Assembly (NCBI GenBank): GCA_002898315.1
Contig: BEHV01000001.1
Span: 124,001 to 188,000, forward strand
Length of the DNA: 64,000 bases
Source: a bacterium HR19
Lineage (GTDB): Bacteria > Calescibacteriota > Calescibacteriia > Calescibacteriales > Calescibacteriaceae
Direction: 5' to 3'
A model generated the notes under the pieces. It was not told where the DNA came from. It saw nothing but the letters and a program-made list of their open reading frames with translations, and searched no databases. Every line of letters starts with the position of its first letter. Position 1 is the stretch's first letter. A program made the position numbers and the translations under genes. This document shows positions 26,857 to 35,959 of this stretch, piece after piece.

Positions 26857-27951
26857 ATGATTTTAGAAAGCACAATCTTATATTTAATGGTTGAACTCCT
26901 CTGGGAATACAAAAGCCCGAGGTCTTACTCTATGGGAGGATTGGCGGTATCTCTGCAAGACGCTCAAACATCTTTCTTCTTCAATCCAGCCGGTATGTTC
27001 GGGACAAAAAGCCTTGACATCATAACAACAGAAATCTTTATCTCTTACGATACCATCTCATCTATAAAGGGCTTTGCTGACTCTCTTTCTGACCTGAAAA
27101 ACCAAGAAAAAACCATTTCACAGGCAAAAAAAATTTATGGTAAAAATTACTCAGCAGGCGTATTCACTTTTCCAAACTTCACCCTCACAGTTCAGAATGT
27201 ATCTTTTGGATTAGGAGTGCTTGGGGGAGCTGAAACCGGACTTTCAATTTCTGTGCCATCAAATATAACTGTGAGGAACACCTTCTTCTCAACACAAGGA
27301 CAAGTCCTTCTCGGCGGAGCGGTTGCATTCCTTGATAACTCCCTCATAACAGGAATATCTGTATCTGCATTCAAAATATCACAAAAAGCCGAAGTGGAGA
27401 TAAGAGAAAACGAAGTCGGAGAGAGAATAACCGATGTATTCCCAGTAATAAATAAAAAACCTCCCGAAATCCTCAGTGATATATTATCTGGAAACTGTCA
27501 ATACCCACTAAAATGTGCCATAGGTTTCGGTGGAATAAACCTAGGAGTAATCTGGAAACCGCTAAAAAAAGGAATAAATATCGGACTTGATGTGAGAAAC
27601 ATGCTTGATCCATCTGAAAAATTCACGGGAGATATAGGAATATCTTATTCAGATAAATTGAGATTTTTCAATTATACATTAGGCATTGACTTTCAAGATA
27701 TGTTTTTTGCCCTATCAGAAGACAAAAGCTTTTTCAAAAGAGTTTTCATGGGCGGAGAAGTATCAGTAGATATACCATCTATAAAGAGATTCTTCTCTGT
27801 TATGTTCGGATTAGGTCAGCTCTACTCTTCGCTCGGAATAGAACTCAATCTGAAAATCATAAGCATATTAGTAGGAACTTACGGGAGAGAATTAGGCAAA
27901 GAAGCTCCCGCAGATCAGATGAGGTATTATTTTTTCAAACTCTCAATTTGA
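26857..27951 (+). CDS. Predicted outer-membrane protein, PorV/UPF0164-like
   Basis: A 364-residue beta-barrel candidate. It opens with YSMGGLAVSLQDAQTSFFFNPAGMFG, a pattern (GGA..alaDd..a..yNPAgl) found at the N-terminus of FadL/PorV/UPF0164-type barrels. Repeated amphipathic strands follow, for example FGLGVLGGAETGLSISV, VLLGGAVAFLDNSLITGISVSAF and FGGINLGVIWKPLKKGINIGLDV. The first residues are hydrophobic, but a standard signal peptidase site is not obvious. Its end overlaps the convergent hydrolase gene by 25 bp. Probably in the outer membrane; transport role undefined. Confidence 0.72.
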   Translation: MILESTILYLMVELLWEYKSPRSYSMGGLAVSLQDAQTSFFFNPAGMFGTKSLDIITTEIFISYDTISSIKGFADSLSDLKNQEKTISQAKKIYGKNYSAGVFTFPNFTLTVQNVSFGLGVLGGAETGLSISVPSNITVRNTFFSTQGQVLLGGAVAFLDNSLITGISVSAFKISQKAEVEIRENEVGERITDVFPVINKKPPEILSDILSGNCQYPLKCAIGFGGINLGVIWKPLKKGINIGLDVRNMLDPSEKFTGDIGISYSDKLRFFNYTLGIDFQDMFFALSEDKSFFKRVFMGGEVSVDIPSIKRFFSVMFGLGQLYSSLGIELNLKIISILVGTYGRELGKEAPADQMRYYFFKLSI

Positions 27952-29831
27952 CGAACAATATAAGGTATAACATATTTTTCCGCTTTCTTTCCATATATCA
28001 GCTCTGTATGAGATAGCTCATCTGAAAAGTTAGCACGAGACAAAATAATGTAGTGGTAGTCCAATCCCAAATCACTAACCATATTCAGAAAATCCCTTAC
28101 ATTCCACCACCAAACAGCTCTATCACCTGTGCTTACCACATAAAAAATCTTCTTCAAACTTGAAACATCAAAACCATAATATGTTTCTGAAAAATCAAAT
28201 TCAAAATAATCGGTATCTGCGATACCCAGAACCTTCTCTTTCATCTCCGAAGATATTTTTCCTCTATTTTGGAGATAGAACGAATAGAAAGTTGAGATCT
28301 CAGAAAAAGGGACAGCAATAAGGAAGACAGCATCAAAACATTTTTTCTCAGATGAGAAAAATCCTGTACCCGAAACTCCGTGAAATACTCCAACATTCAG
28401 GTCAGATGTAAAAGAATTACAGAAGTGTTCTATAAGCTTATGTACAGAAATAACAGAACTCAAAGTTTTTGGAAAAACATAAGTTATCTCTTTTGAGTCA
28501 AACCTTTGTGTAAATGATTTCCAGACATCTCCACGAAAACCCAAATCTTGAACCAAAAGAAAAGAAACCTTTGATTTACGAAATATTTTGGCTGAAATTT
28601 CCGGGAATCCATTTTGGTTTGATTGAGATATTTGAGCTCTCGTCTTTTGTGCGGTTCTGATTATTCTTGAAAATGCGTTTTCTTCCTGCAAGTTTTCTGC
28701 TATTTTATCTCCCTCACTTTCCTGTGATGGTTTGTAATAAACCTTTGATTTTTCTCCTGAACCGTCCCACTTTTCCAGGTGGTTCAATACAAGGGGAAAG
28801 ATCTCTTCAACTGCAAAATCGCTTGCGGTAATATCAACATGGCCATAATCTGCCCTAAAACCCTCACCAATACCAGCCAAAACAAAACTTTTATTCTTTG
28901 AGCCAGTTTTTAAGAAAGCTAATTTCACTGTTGGCGGAGTAGCAAGGTAATCTTTTACTCCCACAATAAAAAGAGAAGGAACATCAAAATCATCAAGGTT
29001 AAAACCGAAGTCCTCATATCCTACCCCCACCTTCAAAAATTTTTCAAGGACACGAGTTGAAACGTCGGCAGTAGCTTTCATCGCCTCCTTTCTATAATCT
29101 CTATCAACATTATCTATGTTCCATACAAGATACTCAAGGTCGGCAAAAGGTAAAAACAACTTTGAAAAATCAAAAACAGGAAGGAAAAATGATATAAGAG
29201 ATGAGAAAAAAGAAAAATGAACCCTATCTACTCTTTTGAGAAAGTAAGATAATTCGTCAAAATTCGCTCTGGTCAGTTTGAAAATTTCAAAAGGAGTCCA
29301 TATAGTATATGGAGAAGATATAGCCGTAAAGCTTGCCAAACTTTGGGATATTTCTGGCTTACGAGAGACCGCAAGGTAGATAACCATACCACCCATAGAA
29401 TGACCAATCCAGTGAACTTTTTCAGAACCTTCAAGCGTCTTGACTTTTTTTATTATTGCCAGAACATCGTAAAGGTAATCCTCAAAACCGAAATCAAAAG
29501 AACCCTTTGATTTTCCGACACCCCGAAGGTCTGGAACATAAACGTCAAATCCCTCTTCGGCAAACTTACGAGCCCAATTTATCTTTTCTTCAAAATACCA
29601 GTACTTTCCCTGAGTTCCCAGACCGTGGCAAAGTATTACTGGAAAGTTCCTCTTTTCTCCCGATTCTGCTCTGACGAAAAATATGTGAATTCTTCTCCCA
29701 TCATCTGTTTCTGCCCATAAACTTTCAGAATAAGCTGACCTGAACAAGAAAAAGATGAAAGATGGTAGAAAAAGAAAGAGAACAGATGTAAAGCGATATG
29801 CTGTTTTATAAAACCATTTTTCTCTCAACAT
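27927..29831 (-). CDS. Exported or membrane-tethered alpha/beta hydrolase with two hydrolase-like domains
   Basis: A 634-residue protein with an N-terminal hydrophobic anchor (VLFLFLPSFIFFLF). Domain 1, residues 40-350, is a full alpha/beta hydrolase: HGLGTQGKYW oxyanion region, VPDLRGVGKSKG, nucleophile GHSMGG (S145), then D294 (GVKDYLA) and H331 (DYGHVD). After an acidic linker (360-415), residues 420-634 look like a second, diverged copy: VQDLGFRGDVWKSF, a nucleophile-like HGVSGTG (S487), STGDRAVW (D570) and SHTELIYG (H608). Substrates of domain 1 are likely esters or lipids; sequence does not tell. It lies 11 bp from the MaoC gene and probably shares its operon. Confidence 0.8.
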   Translation of the reverse strand: MLREKWFYKTAYRFTSVLFLFLPSFIFFLFRSAYSESLWAETDDGRRIHIFFVRAESGEKRNFPVILCHGLGTQGKYWYFEEKINWARKFAEEGFDVYVPDLRGVGKSKGSFDFGFEDYLYDVLAIIKKVKTLEGSEKVHWIGHSMGGMVIYLAVSRKPEISQSLASFTAISSPYTIWTPFEIFKLTRANFDELSYFLKRVDRVHFSFFSSLISFFLPVFDFSKLFLPFADLEYLVWNIDNVDRDYRKEAMKATADVSTRVLEKFLKVGVGYEDFGFNLDDFDVPSLFIVGVKDYLATPPTVKLAFLKTGSKNKSFVLAGIGEGFRADYGHVDITASDFAVEEIFPLVLNHLEKWDGSGEKSKVYYKPSQESEGDKIAENLQEENAFSRIIRTAQKTRAQISQSNQNGFPEISAKIFRKSKVSFLLVQDLGFRGDVWKSFTQRFDSKEITYVFPKTLSSVISVHKLIEHFCNSFTSDLNVGVFHGVSGTGFFSSEKKCFDAVFLIAVPFSEISTFYSFYLQNRGKISSEMKEKVLGIADTDYFEFDFSETYYGFDVSSLKKIFYVVSTGDRAVWWWNVRDFLNMVSDLGLDYHYIILSRANFSDELSHTELIYGKKAEKYVIPYIVRQIESLKK

Positions 29832-29842
29832 TTTTTGTTTTA

Positions 29843-30346
29843 TTATTTGGGATTTCTTCTCCTCAAAAGAACCTCTCTTTCAATCTCAACAACTGTCTCA
29901 CCTTTTTGATTTATTCCAATTATTTTGAACTTGACTATCCCGGCATCTGGTCTATCTGAATCTCTTTTCTCTATGACTTCTGACCTTGCGTAAAGCGTAT
30001 CACCGTGAAAGACCGGATTGATATGCCTTGCGTTATAATAACCAATATCACATATAGCATTTTCACTTATGTCTTCTGATGTTAGCCCAACAACTATTGA
30101 AGTGACAAGCCCCCCATACACCACCCTTTCCGGAAATAAACCCTTCCCTTTTTTCATCATATCTTCGTTAAAATGGATTGACGCGGTGTTCATAGTAAGA
30201 AGAGTAAACATAACATTATCCATCTCTGTCACAGTTCTTCCTCGTGAGTGCTCTATAACGTCTCCAACCTCAAAATCCTCAAAGAAATTAGATTTTCCTG
30301 TTATGTTTGAGTAAATCTTTTCAAGCTCATCTTTTGACAGCTTCAT
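29843..30346 (-). CDS. MaoC-like (R)-hydratase / hot-dog fold dehydratase
   Basis: A 167-residue single hot-dog protein. It has FFEDFEVGDVIEHSRGRTVTEMDN, typical of MaoC/mesaconyl-CoA hydratase-like enzymes, and the core helix NTASIHFNEDMM, where the Asn/His pair is the usual dehydratase dyad region. VVYGGLVTSIVVGL and NPVFHGDTLYA also match. It probably hydrates an enoyl-CoA, but a hydratase for another CoA ester is equally possible. Its genomic partner is the tandem hydrolase downstream. Confidence 0.85.
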   Translation of the reverse strand: MKLSKDELEKIYSNITGKSNFFEDFEVGDVIEHSRGRTVTEMDNVMFTLLTMNTASIHFNEDMMKKGKGLFPERVVYGGLVTSIVVGLTSEDISENAICDIGYYNARHINPVFHGDTLYARSEVIEKRDSDRPDAGIVKFKIIGINQKGETVVEIEREVLLRRRNPK

Positions 30347-30446
30347 AACTATGAAGTTTTTTGCAAACTCAAAAATTTACATAATTTCAAAAATTTTGCA
30401 AGATTTCTCACAAGAAAAATTGAGAAAACTCAAAAGAATCAAAAAA

Positions 30447-31406
30447 TCAAAAGTATATGAAGGTATCTCCATAGTATACTGACTCAAAACTTCCGTCTTC
30501 TTTCTGGACTATCATTGAGCCATCTTCTGCAATACCGTAGCAGATACCAGAGAAACTTTTTCTTCCAGTATCTACCTTCACTCTTCCTCTCCACAGGTTA
30601 TTTTCTATATCAGTTTTGAGTTCAAGCCATTTTCCATCACAGAAACTACCAAAAACCTCCATAAAATATCTGATAAGTTTTTTTGTGAATTCAACGAGTG
30701 AAACATAAGAAGGATTATTTACAATATCTTTGAGAGATATTGATATATTTAGTGGAGCTATTTTGACATTGACACCTATTCCTACGACAACGAAGTCAAT
30801 TTTTTCAGCTTCTCCGAAAGCTTCAGCTATCGTTCCGGAAATCTTTTTAGGTTCCCTTCCTATGATGAAGACATCATTTGGCCACTTTATTTTTACATCA
30901 TAAATAGGAGAGAAAGATTGTATTGCCTTGAAAACCGCAAGACCTCCGAGAAGCGATATTTTTATGACCTCTTTTATAGGTATATCAGGTCTTATAACGC
31001 ACGAGCCGTAAAAATTTCCTTCGGGAGATTCCCATCTTCTTCCTAATCTCCCCTTCCCGCTGGTTTGCTTCAAAGCTATAACCCAGAAATTCTCTTGAAG
31101 CTTTCTCTTTATAAAAAGCTCTCTTGCAATATTTTGAGTAGAATCTACTTCATGAAAGAAGATAACTTTCTTCCCCATATCCCCAAGCTCCCACGGGAAG
31201 GGAATATCGGGAGATTTGATGAGTTTATATCTTTTTTTTATTTCAAATGAGTATCCGAGGTTTTTGAGATATTTTGCGAACTTTGAAACCGCCGCCCTGC
31301 TTATCGCAAGATTCCTCGCTATGTTCTCACCTGTCTCATATTCCTTCTCCCTCAAAATCTCAAGAAATCTCCTTATTTTGTAGTTGTAGTTTATCCCTCT
31401 TGCCAT
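30447..31406 (-). CDS. birA: Biotin-protein ligase / biotin repressor
   Basis: A 319-residue bifunctional BirA. Residues 8-60 form a winged helix (GENIARNLAISRAAVSKF). The ligase core has FHEVDSTQNIARE, TSGKGRLGRRWESPEGNFY (the GRGRxGR biotinyl-AMP loop), IKWPNDVFI and VVGIGVNV. The C-terminal SH3-like tail ends EDGSFESVYYGDTFIYF. It attaches biotin to a target lysine, for which the single-domain biotinyl protein at 61980 is one candidate, and may repress biotin genes. It lies 8 bp downstream of yajC. Confidence 0.94.
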   Translation of the reverse strand: MARGINYNYKIRRFLEILREKEYETGENIARNLAISRAAVSKFAKYLKNLGYSFEIKKRYKLIKSPDIPFPWELGDMGKKVIFFHEVDSTQNIARELFIKRKLQENFWVIALKQTSGKGRLGRRWESPEGNFYGSCVIRPDIPIKEVIKISLLGGLAVFKAIQSFSPIYDVKIKWPNDVFIIGREPKKISGTIAEAFGEAEKIDFVVVGIGVNVKIAPLNISISLKDIVNNPSYVSLVEFTKKLIRYFMEVFGSFCDGKWLELKTDIENNLWRGRVKVDTGRKSFSGICYGIAEDGSMIVQKEDGSFESVYYGDTFIYF

Positions 31407-31414
31407 ATTTGGAG

Positions 31415-31714
31415 TTATTCTTTCTTTTCTGCTTGCTTTTCCTGAGGTTCGTCTTTCTCTGAAAACGGTCCTTGAATAAAATCTTTCAGAACTCTTATTT
31501 TGACATCTTTTGAAACCTCAAGAGATACTGTCTTTTGATATATTTCTGAAACTTTCCCAACTATTCCGCTTGATAGAAAAACTATATCACCCTTTTTGAG
31601 ATTTTTTATAAATTCTTTCCTTTTAGCTTCCACGCGAGTTTGAGGTCTTATAACGATAAAGTAAAACAAAATAAAAATAACTATCAGCGGGAACAGAGAT
31701 AGGAAAAAATCCAT
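31415..31714 (-). CDS. yajC: Preprotein translocase auxiliary subunit YajC
   Basis: A 99-residue protein: one N-terminal membrane span (LFPLIVIFILFYFIVIRPQT), then the YajC domain with RKEFIKNLKKGDIVFLSSGIVGKV and an acidic tail ending EKQAEKKE. YajC sits with SecDF near the SecYEG channel. secD and secF are not adjacent. It precedes birA by 8 bp. Confidence 0.9.
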   Translation of the reverse strand: MDFFLSLFPLIVIFILFYFIVIRPQTRVEAKRKEFIKNLKKGDIVFLSSGIVGKVSEIYQKTVSLEVSKDVKIRVLKDFIQGPFSEKDEPQEKQAEKKE

Positions 31715-31856
31715 AATAGTTTAAACTTTTCTGACCAACAAAAATTTTTACTTTTTTTCTGCTTTTTTTGAATTGACGCATCAAGTCCATATCAAAAATG
31801 AAAAAGGGGAAACATCAAAAAAACATAATTAAAATAAAATTCAGGCGCAAAACATA

Positions 31857-33563
31857 ATGGAAGCAAAAAACATAAAAGAAGAGTTAAAGTTTCTGAGGTA
31901 TTTTTTCTCTTATCTCCTAACTCAAAAGAACCTTGTTATACTCTCGGTAATATTTCTTGTAGGGGGAATATTATCAGAAATATCAATTCCGCTCCTCATA
32001 AGGAAGGGAGCAGACAAAGTGATTGACACAAAAAGATTTGAACTTCTTTTAATTTACTCCGGAGCCGTTTTACTTGCAATAATCATCTCAAGCATAAATC
32101 ACTATTTCCTCATATATTTCACAAATAAAGTTGGACAGAACATAATCTACGACATAAGAAAACAGCTTTTTTCTCACATAATAAGGTTGCCAATGAGTTT
32201 TTTTGACAAGACACAGAGCGGAAAATTAGTTATAAGATTGACAAACGATGTTGAAAATCTGAGCGAGCTATTTGTCTCGGGTCTCATAACCTTCACAGCA
32301 GATATACTCATAATAGCAGGAATAATCACAGTACTTTTTATACTGAACTTAAAGTTAGCACTTGTATCAATAGCTGTCTTCCCCATAATGATAATTGTTG
32401 TAATCCTTTTCAGAAAAAAAGCTTCACGAATTTATCTTGAAATAAGAAGGAGAATTTCTGAGCTGAACTCGTTCATAAGTGAGAGCATACTCGGAATAAA
32501 AACAATAAAGATACTTCCAGCATACTCTTTTGCTATAAGAAATTTTGAGACACTCAACAGAAAGTACTCAGAAGAAGTTGAAAAATCAATAATACTCTTT
32601 GCACTTTTCTTCTCATCTATAATATTTATCTCCTCTATATCTCTTGGTTCTGTAATGTGGTTCGGGGGATTAAAAATTTTAGAAAGAGAAATAGGTTTTG
32701 GAACATTTCTTGCTTTCTGGTATGCGGTAAATAAACTCTTTGACCCTATATGGGATTTCAGCGAGAAATACAACATAGTTCAATCAGCGATAGCCGCTGC
32801 AAAAAGAATAAGAGAGATATTCAGCACTCCAAAAGAATACGAAGACCGAAAAACTCAAAAACCAAAACCCAAAATAGAAAAAGGAGAAATAGAGTTCAAA
32901 GATGTGTGGTTTTCGTATGACGGCAAAAAAACGGTAATATCTAATGTATCGTTCAAGATAAATTCTGGTGAAAAGGTCGCAATCGTCGGACTAACAGGAG
33001 CAGGAAAAACAACAATAGCAAACCTTCTCACAAGAGTTTATAAACCCCAAAAAGGAAAAATACTGATAGACGGAAAAGATATTGATGAGTACGAACTTTC
33101 AGAACTGAGAAAAAGCATATCTCTTATACATCAAGATGTCTTCATATTCTCACGAAAAGTAAAAGAAAACATAACACTCGGAGAAGACGATGACGAAAAA
33201 ATGAAAAAGATAATGAAAATACTTGAACAGATAGGAATAGAACTTGACATTGAAAAAGAGATTGGAGAAGATGGAGCGGGATTATCATCAGGCGAAAAGC
33301 AAATAATAGCAACTTTGAGAGCACTATACTTTGACCCGAAAATAATAATATTTGATGAAGCAACCGCATTCGTAGACCCAAACACAGAAAAGAAAATCAA
33401 CAAGCTTATAGATGAGTTATTCCAAGGAAAAACAATTATAAAAATAGCACATAGACCAGAAACAATAAAAACAACCCAGAGAATAATCCTTATAAAAAAA
33501 GGAAAGGTTCAGGAACTTTCACCAAAAGAAATAAAAAACATAGAACTTATATATCAGATTTAA
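31857..33563 (+). CDS. ABC exporter, fused membrane and ATPase domains (MsbA/MdlB type)
   Basis: A 568-residue half-transporter. Residues 20-310 hold six membrane spans with the type IV exporter pattern (RLPMSFFDKTQSGKLVIRLTNDVENLSELF). The ATPase has Walker A GLTGAGKTTIA, Q-loop LIHQDVFIFS, signature LSSGEKQ, Walker B IIIFDEATAFVDP and H-loop IKIAHRPET. The signature's first residues are LSSG instead of the common LSGG. It exports lipids, peptides or drugs; homodimer expected. The stop is followed at once by the Lgt-like gene, so translation is coupled. A lipid-flipping role matches that neighbour. Confidence 0.9.
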   Translation: MEAKNIKEELKFLRYFFSYLLTQKNLVILSVIFLVGGILSEISIPLLIRKGADKVIDTKRFELLLIYSGAVLLAIIISSINHYFLIYFTNKVGQNIIYDIRKQLFSHIIRLPMSFFDKTQSGKLVIRLTNDVENLSELFVSGLITFTADILIIAGIITVLFILNLKLALVSIAVFPIMIIVVILFRKKASRIYLEIRRRISELNSFISESILGIKTIKILPAYSFAIRNFETLNRKYSEEVEKSIILFALFFSSIIFISSISLGSVMWFGGLKILEREIGFGTFLAFWYAVNKLFDPIWDFSEKYNIVQSAIAAAKRIREIFSTPKEYEDRKTQKPKPKIEKGEIEFKDVWFSYDGKKTVISNVSFKINSGEKVAIVGLTGAGKTTIANLLTRVYKPQKGKILIDGKDIDEYELSELRKSISLIHQDVFIFSRKVKENITLGEDDDEKMKKIMKILEQIGIELDIEKEIGEDGAGLSSGEKQIIATLRALYFDPKIIIFDEATAFVDPNTEKKINKLIDELFQGKTIIKIAHRPETIKTTQRIILIKKGKVQELSPKEIKNIELIYQI

Positions 33564-35177
33564 ATGCTACCCTATATAATAATAGGGGACCTGAAAATTC
33601 CAGTATTTTCGTTTGGACTATCAATTGTATTTTTGGTCTTTCTGTTTCTATGCATAAAGTCAGCAGAAGAAAAAGGTTTAGGAGAAAACACAGGAATAGA
33701 AATATCACTTCTTATCGCTTTTTCAACAATAACATTCTCAAAAATCCCTCTTGGAGTAATATATGGATGGAAAATAAGTTCTATTTTGAAGTTCTGGGAA
33801 ACGGGGCACTCCCTCTTTTCAGCTCTGATTATAGGAACAACAATAATCTTCATATACTCAAAAATAAAAAGAGTAGATTTTTATGAGCTTTTATCAGTCC
33901 TGACATACCCAACATTTTTTTCGCTTTCGCTTTACAGAATTTTTGTCTGTCTTCCGACAGGTTGCTGTTATGGATTCCCTTCAAGATTCGGAATAACATT
34001 CTCTCAAGAATCTTATGCTTCCCGCGACCTCGGAGTTGCGGCGGCAAAACTCTTTCCCTCACAAATAATAGAAGCAATACTGTTTTTCATCTGCGGAACA
34101 ATATCGTATTTCAAGAGAAAAGATAAAGCAGAAAATAATATCCAGCTTTTCCTACTTCTCCTCACTCTTGAAAGAATAATAGCCGAATTCATAAGAAGAG
34201 ATATAAAAGAAAAAATAATAAAAGCAGGCGATTACGGAATAAGTGTATGGCTTGTTCTATCTATAATACTCTTTTCAGCAACATCAATTTACTTTAATCT
34301 CCTCAAACCCTACATAAAATCGTTCAGAGAAAAAATGAAGGGAAACGGAACAAAAATTTTCAAAATTGGTGCGATAGCTTTTCTTCTTTTCTCACAGCTT
34401 GTGATGTGTAGCGATAAAAAATCAAATGTTGACTTCTCCGCAGTTGAGAACTCTCTCAGGTCAGCTTTCTCACTATCATACACAGCTATGTTCGTATCAT
34501 ACATTTTCCTGAAAATAAAAGGTTTTTTGGGAAGCTGTATATATAGAGATGGAGAAAACAAAATAGTAGTAGATTGCGAATTTGATGTGAGAATTTTATC
34601 AGCAGAAAAGATAAAAACAAGAGGAACTTGCGATTTCTCGTCTTTCCAGAACTCAATAACCTTCTCAAACTGCAAGCTTCAGATGAACGGAACCAACTTC
34701 TACGGCGAAATAACGGGAAATACAACACTGAAAGAACAATCAGAGGTCTATATTGATAATGTGACAGTATCTGTTATAAAGAGTTTATACTCAAACTTCA
34801 CAGCAGAAATAACAGAAACGAGGTCCTCACTTGTGAGTATTCAAGGAGAAAGCACGCGGATTTTTAAAATCAGCGGAAAAATAAAAATAGAAAAAACCGA
34901 AATATCAGCGGAGAAAATTTTTCTACTTGATGAAGGTGTAGAAAGAATAGGCGTTATGATAGATGGTTCAGTAAGCATAAAAGGATGTAAAAATTCCAAC
35001 CTTGATGTGAAAACAGAAAATTTTGTGTATTTTGACGAGCAAGGATGTCCATCTGGCTCAGCAGAAATAAACGGAGAAAAAATCTATTTTTCTTCAAAAG
35101 AATTATATACACAAAACAAAAAACTCTCATCTCCTTGCAGAGGAGAAAAATCAGAATGCTATCTTTTATATTTTTGA
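33564..35177 (+). CDS. Lgt-like prolipoprotein diacylglyceryl transferase fused to a lipoprotein-like domain
   Basis: A 537-residue protein. Residues 1-250 form an Lgt-like membrane domain with about seven spans: GHSLFSALIIG, LYRIFVCLPTGCCYGFPSRF (R125 aligned with the Lgt GRxGNF arginine) and LERIIAEFIRRD, the distal Arg motif. Lgt adds diacylglycerol to lipobox cysteines. Residues 262-282 (TKIFKIGAIAFLLFSQLVMC) look like a second signal, ending in Cys282-SDKKSN, with Met at -1 instead of Gly/Ala/Ser. Residues 283-537 are a beta-rich extracellular-type domain rich in Ser, Thr and Cys. An internal ATG at codon 258 could also produce the second part alone. Genes on both sides touch this one without gaps. 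Confidence 0.78.
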   Translation: MLPYIIIGDLKIPVFSFGLSIVFLVFLFLCIKSAEEKGLGENTGIEISLLIAFSTITFSKIPLGVIYGWKISSILKFWETGHSLFSALIIGTTIIFIYSKIKRVDFYELLSVLTYPTFFSLSLYRIFVCLPTGCCYGFPSRFGITFSQESYASRDLGVAAAKLFPSQIIEAILFFICGTISYFKRKDKAENNIQLFLLLLTLERIIAEFIRRDIKEKIIKAGDYGISVWLVLSIILFSATSIYFNLLKPYIKSFREKMKGNGTKIFKIGAIAFLLFSQLVMCSDKKSNVDFSAVENSLRSAFSLSYTAMFVSYIFLKIKGFLGSCIYRDGENKIVVDCEFDVRILSAEKIKTRGTCDFSSFQNSITFSNCKLQMNGTNFYGEITGNTTLKEQSEVYIDNVTVSVIKSLYSNFTAEITETRSSLVSIQGESTRIFKISGKIKIEKTEISAEKIFLLDEGVERIGVMIDGSVSIKGCKNSNLDVKTENFVYFDEQGCPSGSAEINGEKIYFSSKELYTQNKKLSSPCRGEKSECYLLYF

Positions 35178-35894
35178 ATGATGAAAAATATATTTTACAT
35201 TTTCAAAGAAACATTTCTTGAAATTTTTCTTCCTCCAATTTGTGTTATATGCGAATCAAAAGAAGGCAAAATGCTCTGTGAAGCATGTTTCAGGAAAATA
35301 AAGTTTGTAGATGAATTCCAGAAATGTCCGAGATGTTCTCTTGTGTTCTACGATAGTGTTCCTGAAAAATGCCCAAATTGTGAGAGATTATCTCCTAAAT
35401 TCTCAAAGCTTGTTTCTATCTTCGTATATGAGGAATACGGAGAAAAACTGATAAGAAAAATAAAATTTGAAAACAAGTTGAAGGTAGTGGAGGAATTTTC
35501 AGACATGATAAAGTCAAAACTTGAAGAAATAGATTTTGACATAGTAGTTCCGATACCATCTTATACAAGAAAGTGGATAAAAAAAGGATATATTCCATCT
35601 GTGAAGATAGCGAAGGTGATTTCTGAAAATCTCAGAAAGCCAATCGTTCCTCTTATAAGAAAATCAAAGGAGATTCCATCTCAGCTTGAGCTGAGTTCAG
35701 AAGAGAGATTGAAAAATCCTAAAGACGCCTTTGAAGTTATAGGAAGCAAGATAAATTACAGAAGAATTCTTCTCGTTGATGATGTAGCGACAACAACTGC
35801 AACACTATGCGAATGCACAAGAATACTTCTTGAAAAAGGAGCCGATGAGGTTTTCTGCTTCTCACTCGCAAGAACCCCACTCAAAACACTGTAA
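35178..35894 (+). CDS. comFC: ComF-family phosphoribosyltransferase-like protein
   Basis: A 238-residue ComFC. The N-terminal zinc-ribbon has CVICESKEGKMLCEACF and CPRCSLVFYD with CPNCERL. The C-terminal phosphoribosyltransferase fold has VPIPSYTRKWIKKGYIPS and the PRPP loop ILLVDDVATTTATL. ComF proteins are needed for DNA uptake in competent bacteria; the ComEA-like gene at 60549 points to the same process. It follows the Lgt-like gene with no intervening base. Confidence 0.9.
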   Translation: MMKNIFYIFKETFLEIFLPPICVICESKEGKMLCEACFRKIKFVDEFQKCPRCSLVFYDSVPEKCPNCERLSPKFSKLVSIFVYEEYGEKLIRKIKFENKLKVVEEFSDMIKSKLEEIDFDIVVPIPSYTRKWIKKGYIPSVKIAKVISENLRKPIVPLIRKSKEIPSQLELSSEERLKNPKDAFEVIGSKINYRRILLVDDVATTTATLCECTRILLEKGADEVFCFSLARTPLKTL

Positions 35895-35959
35895 AAAACT
35901 GATAATTTTATTCAAGTATAAACATCTCAAAAATTTATAATGTAAGGAGGGTAAAAAGT

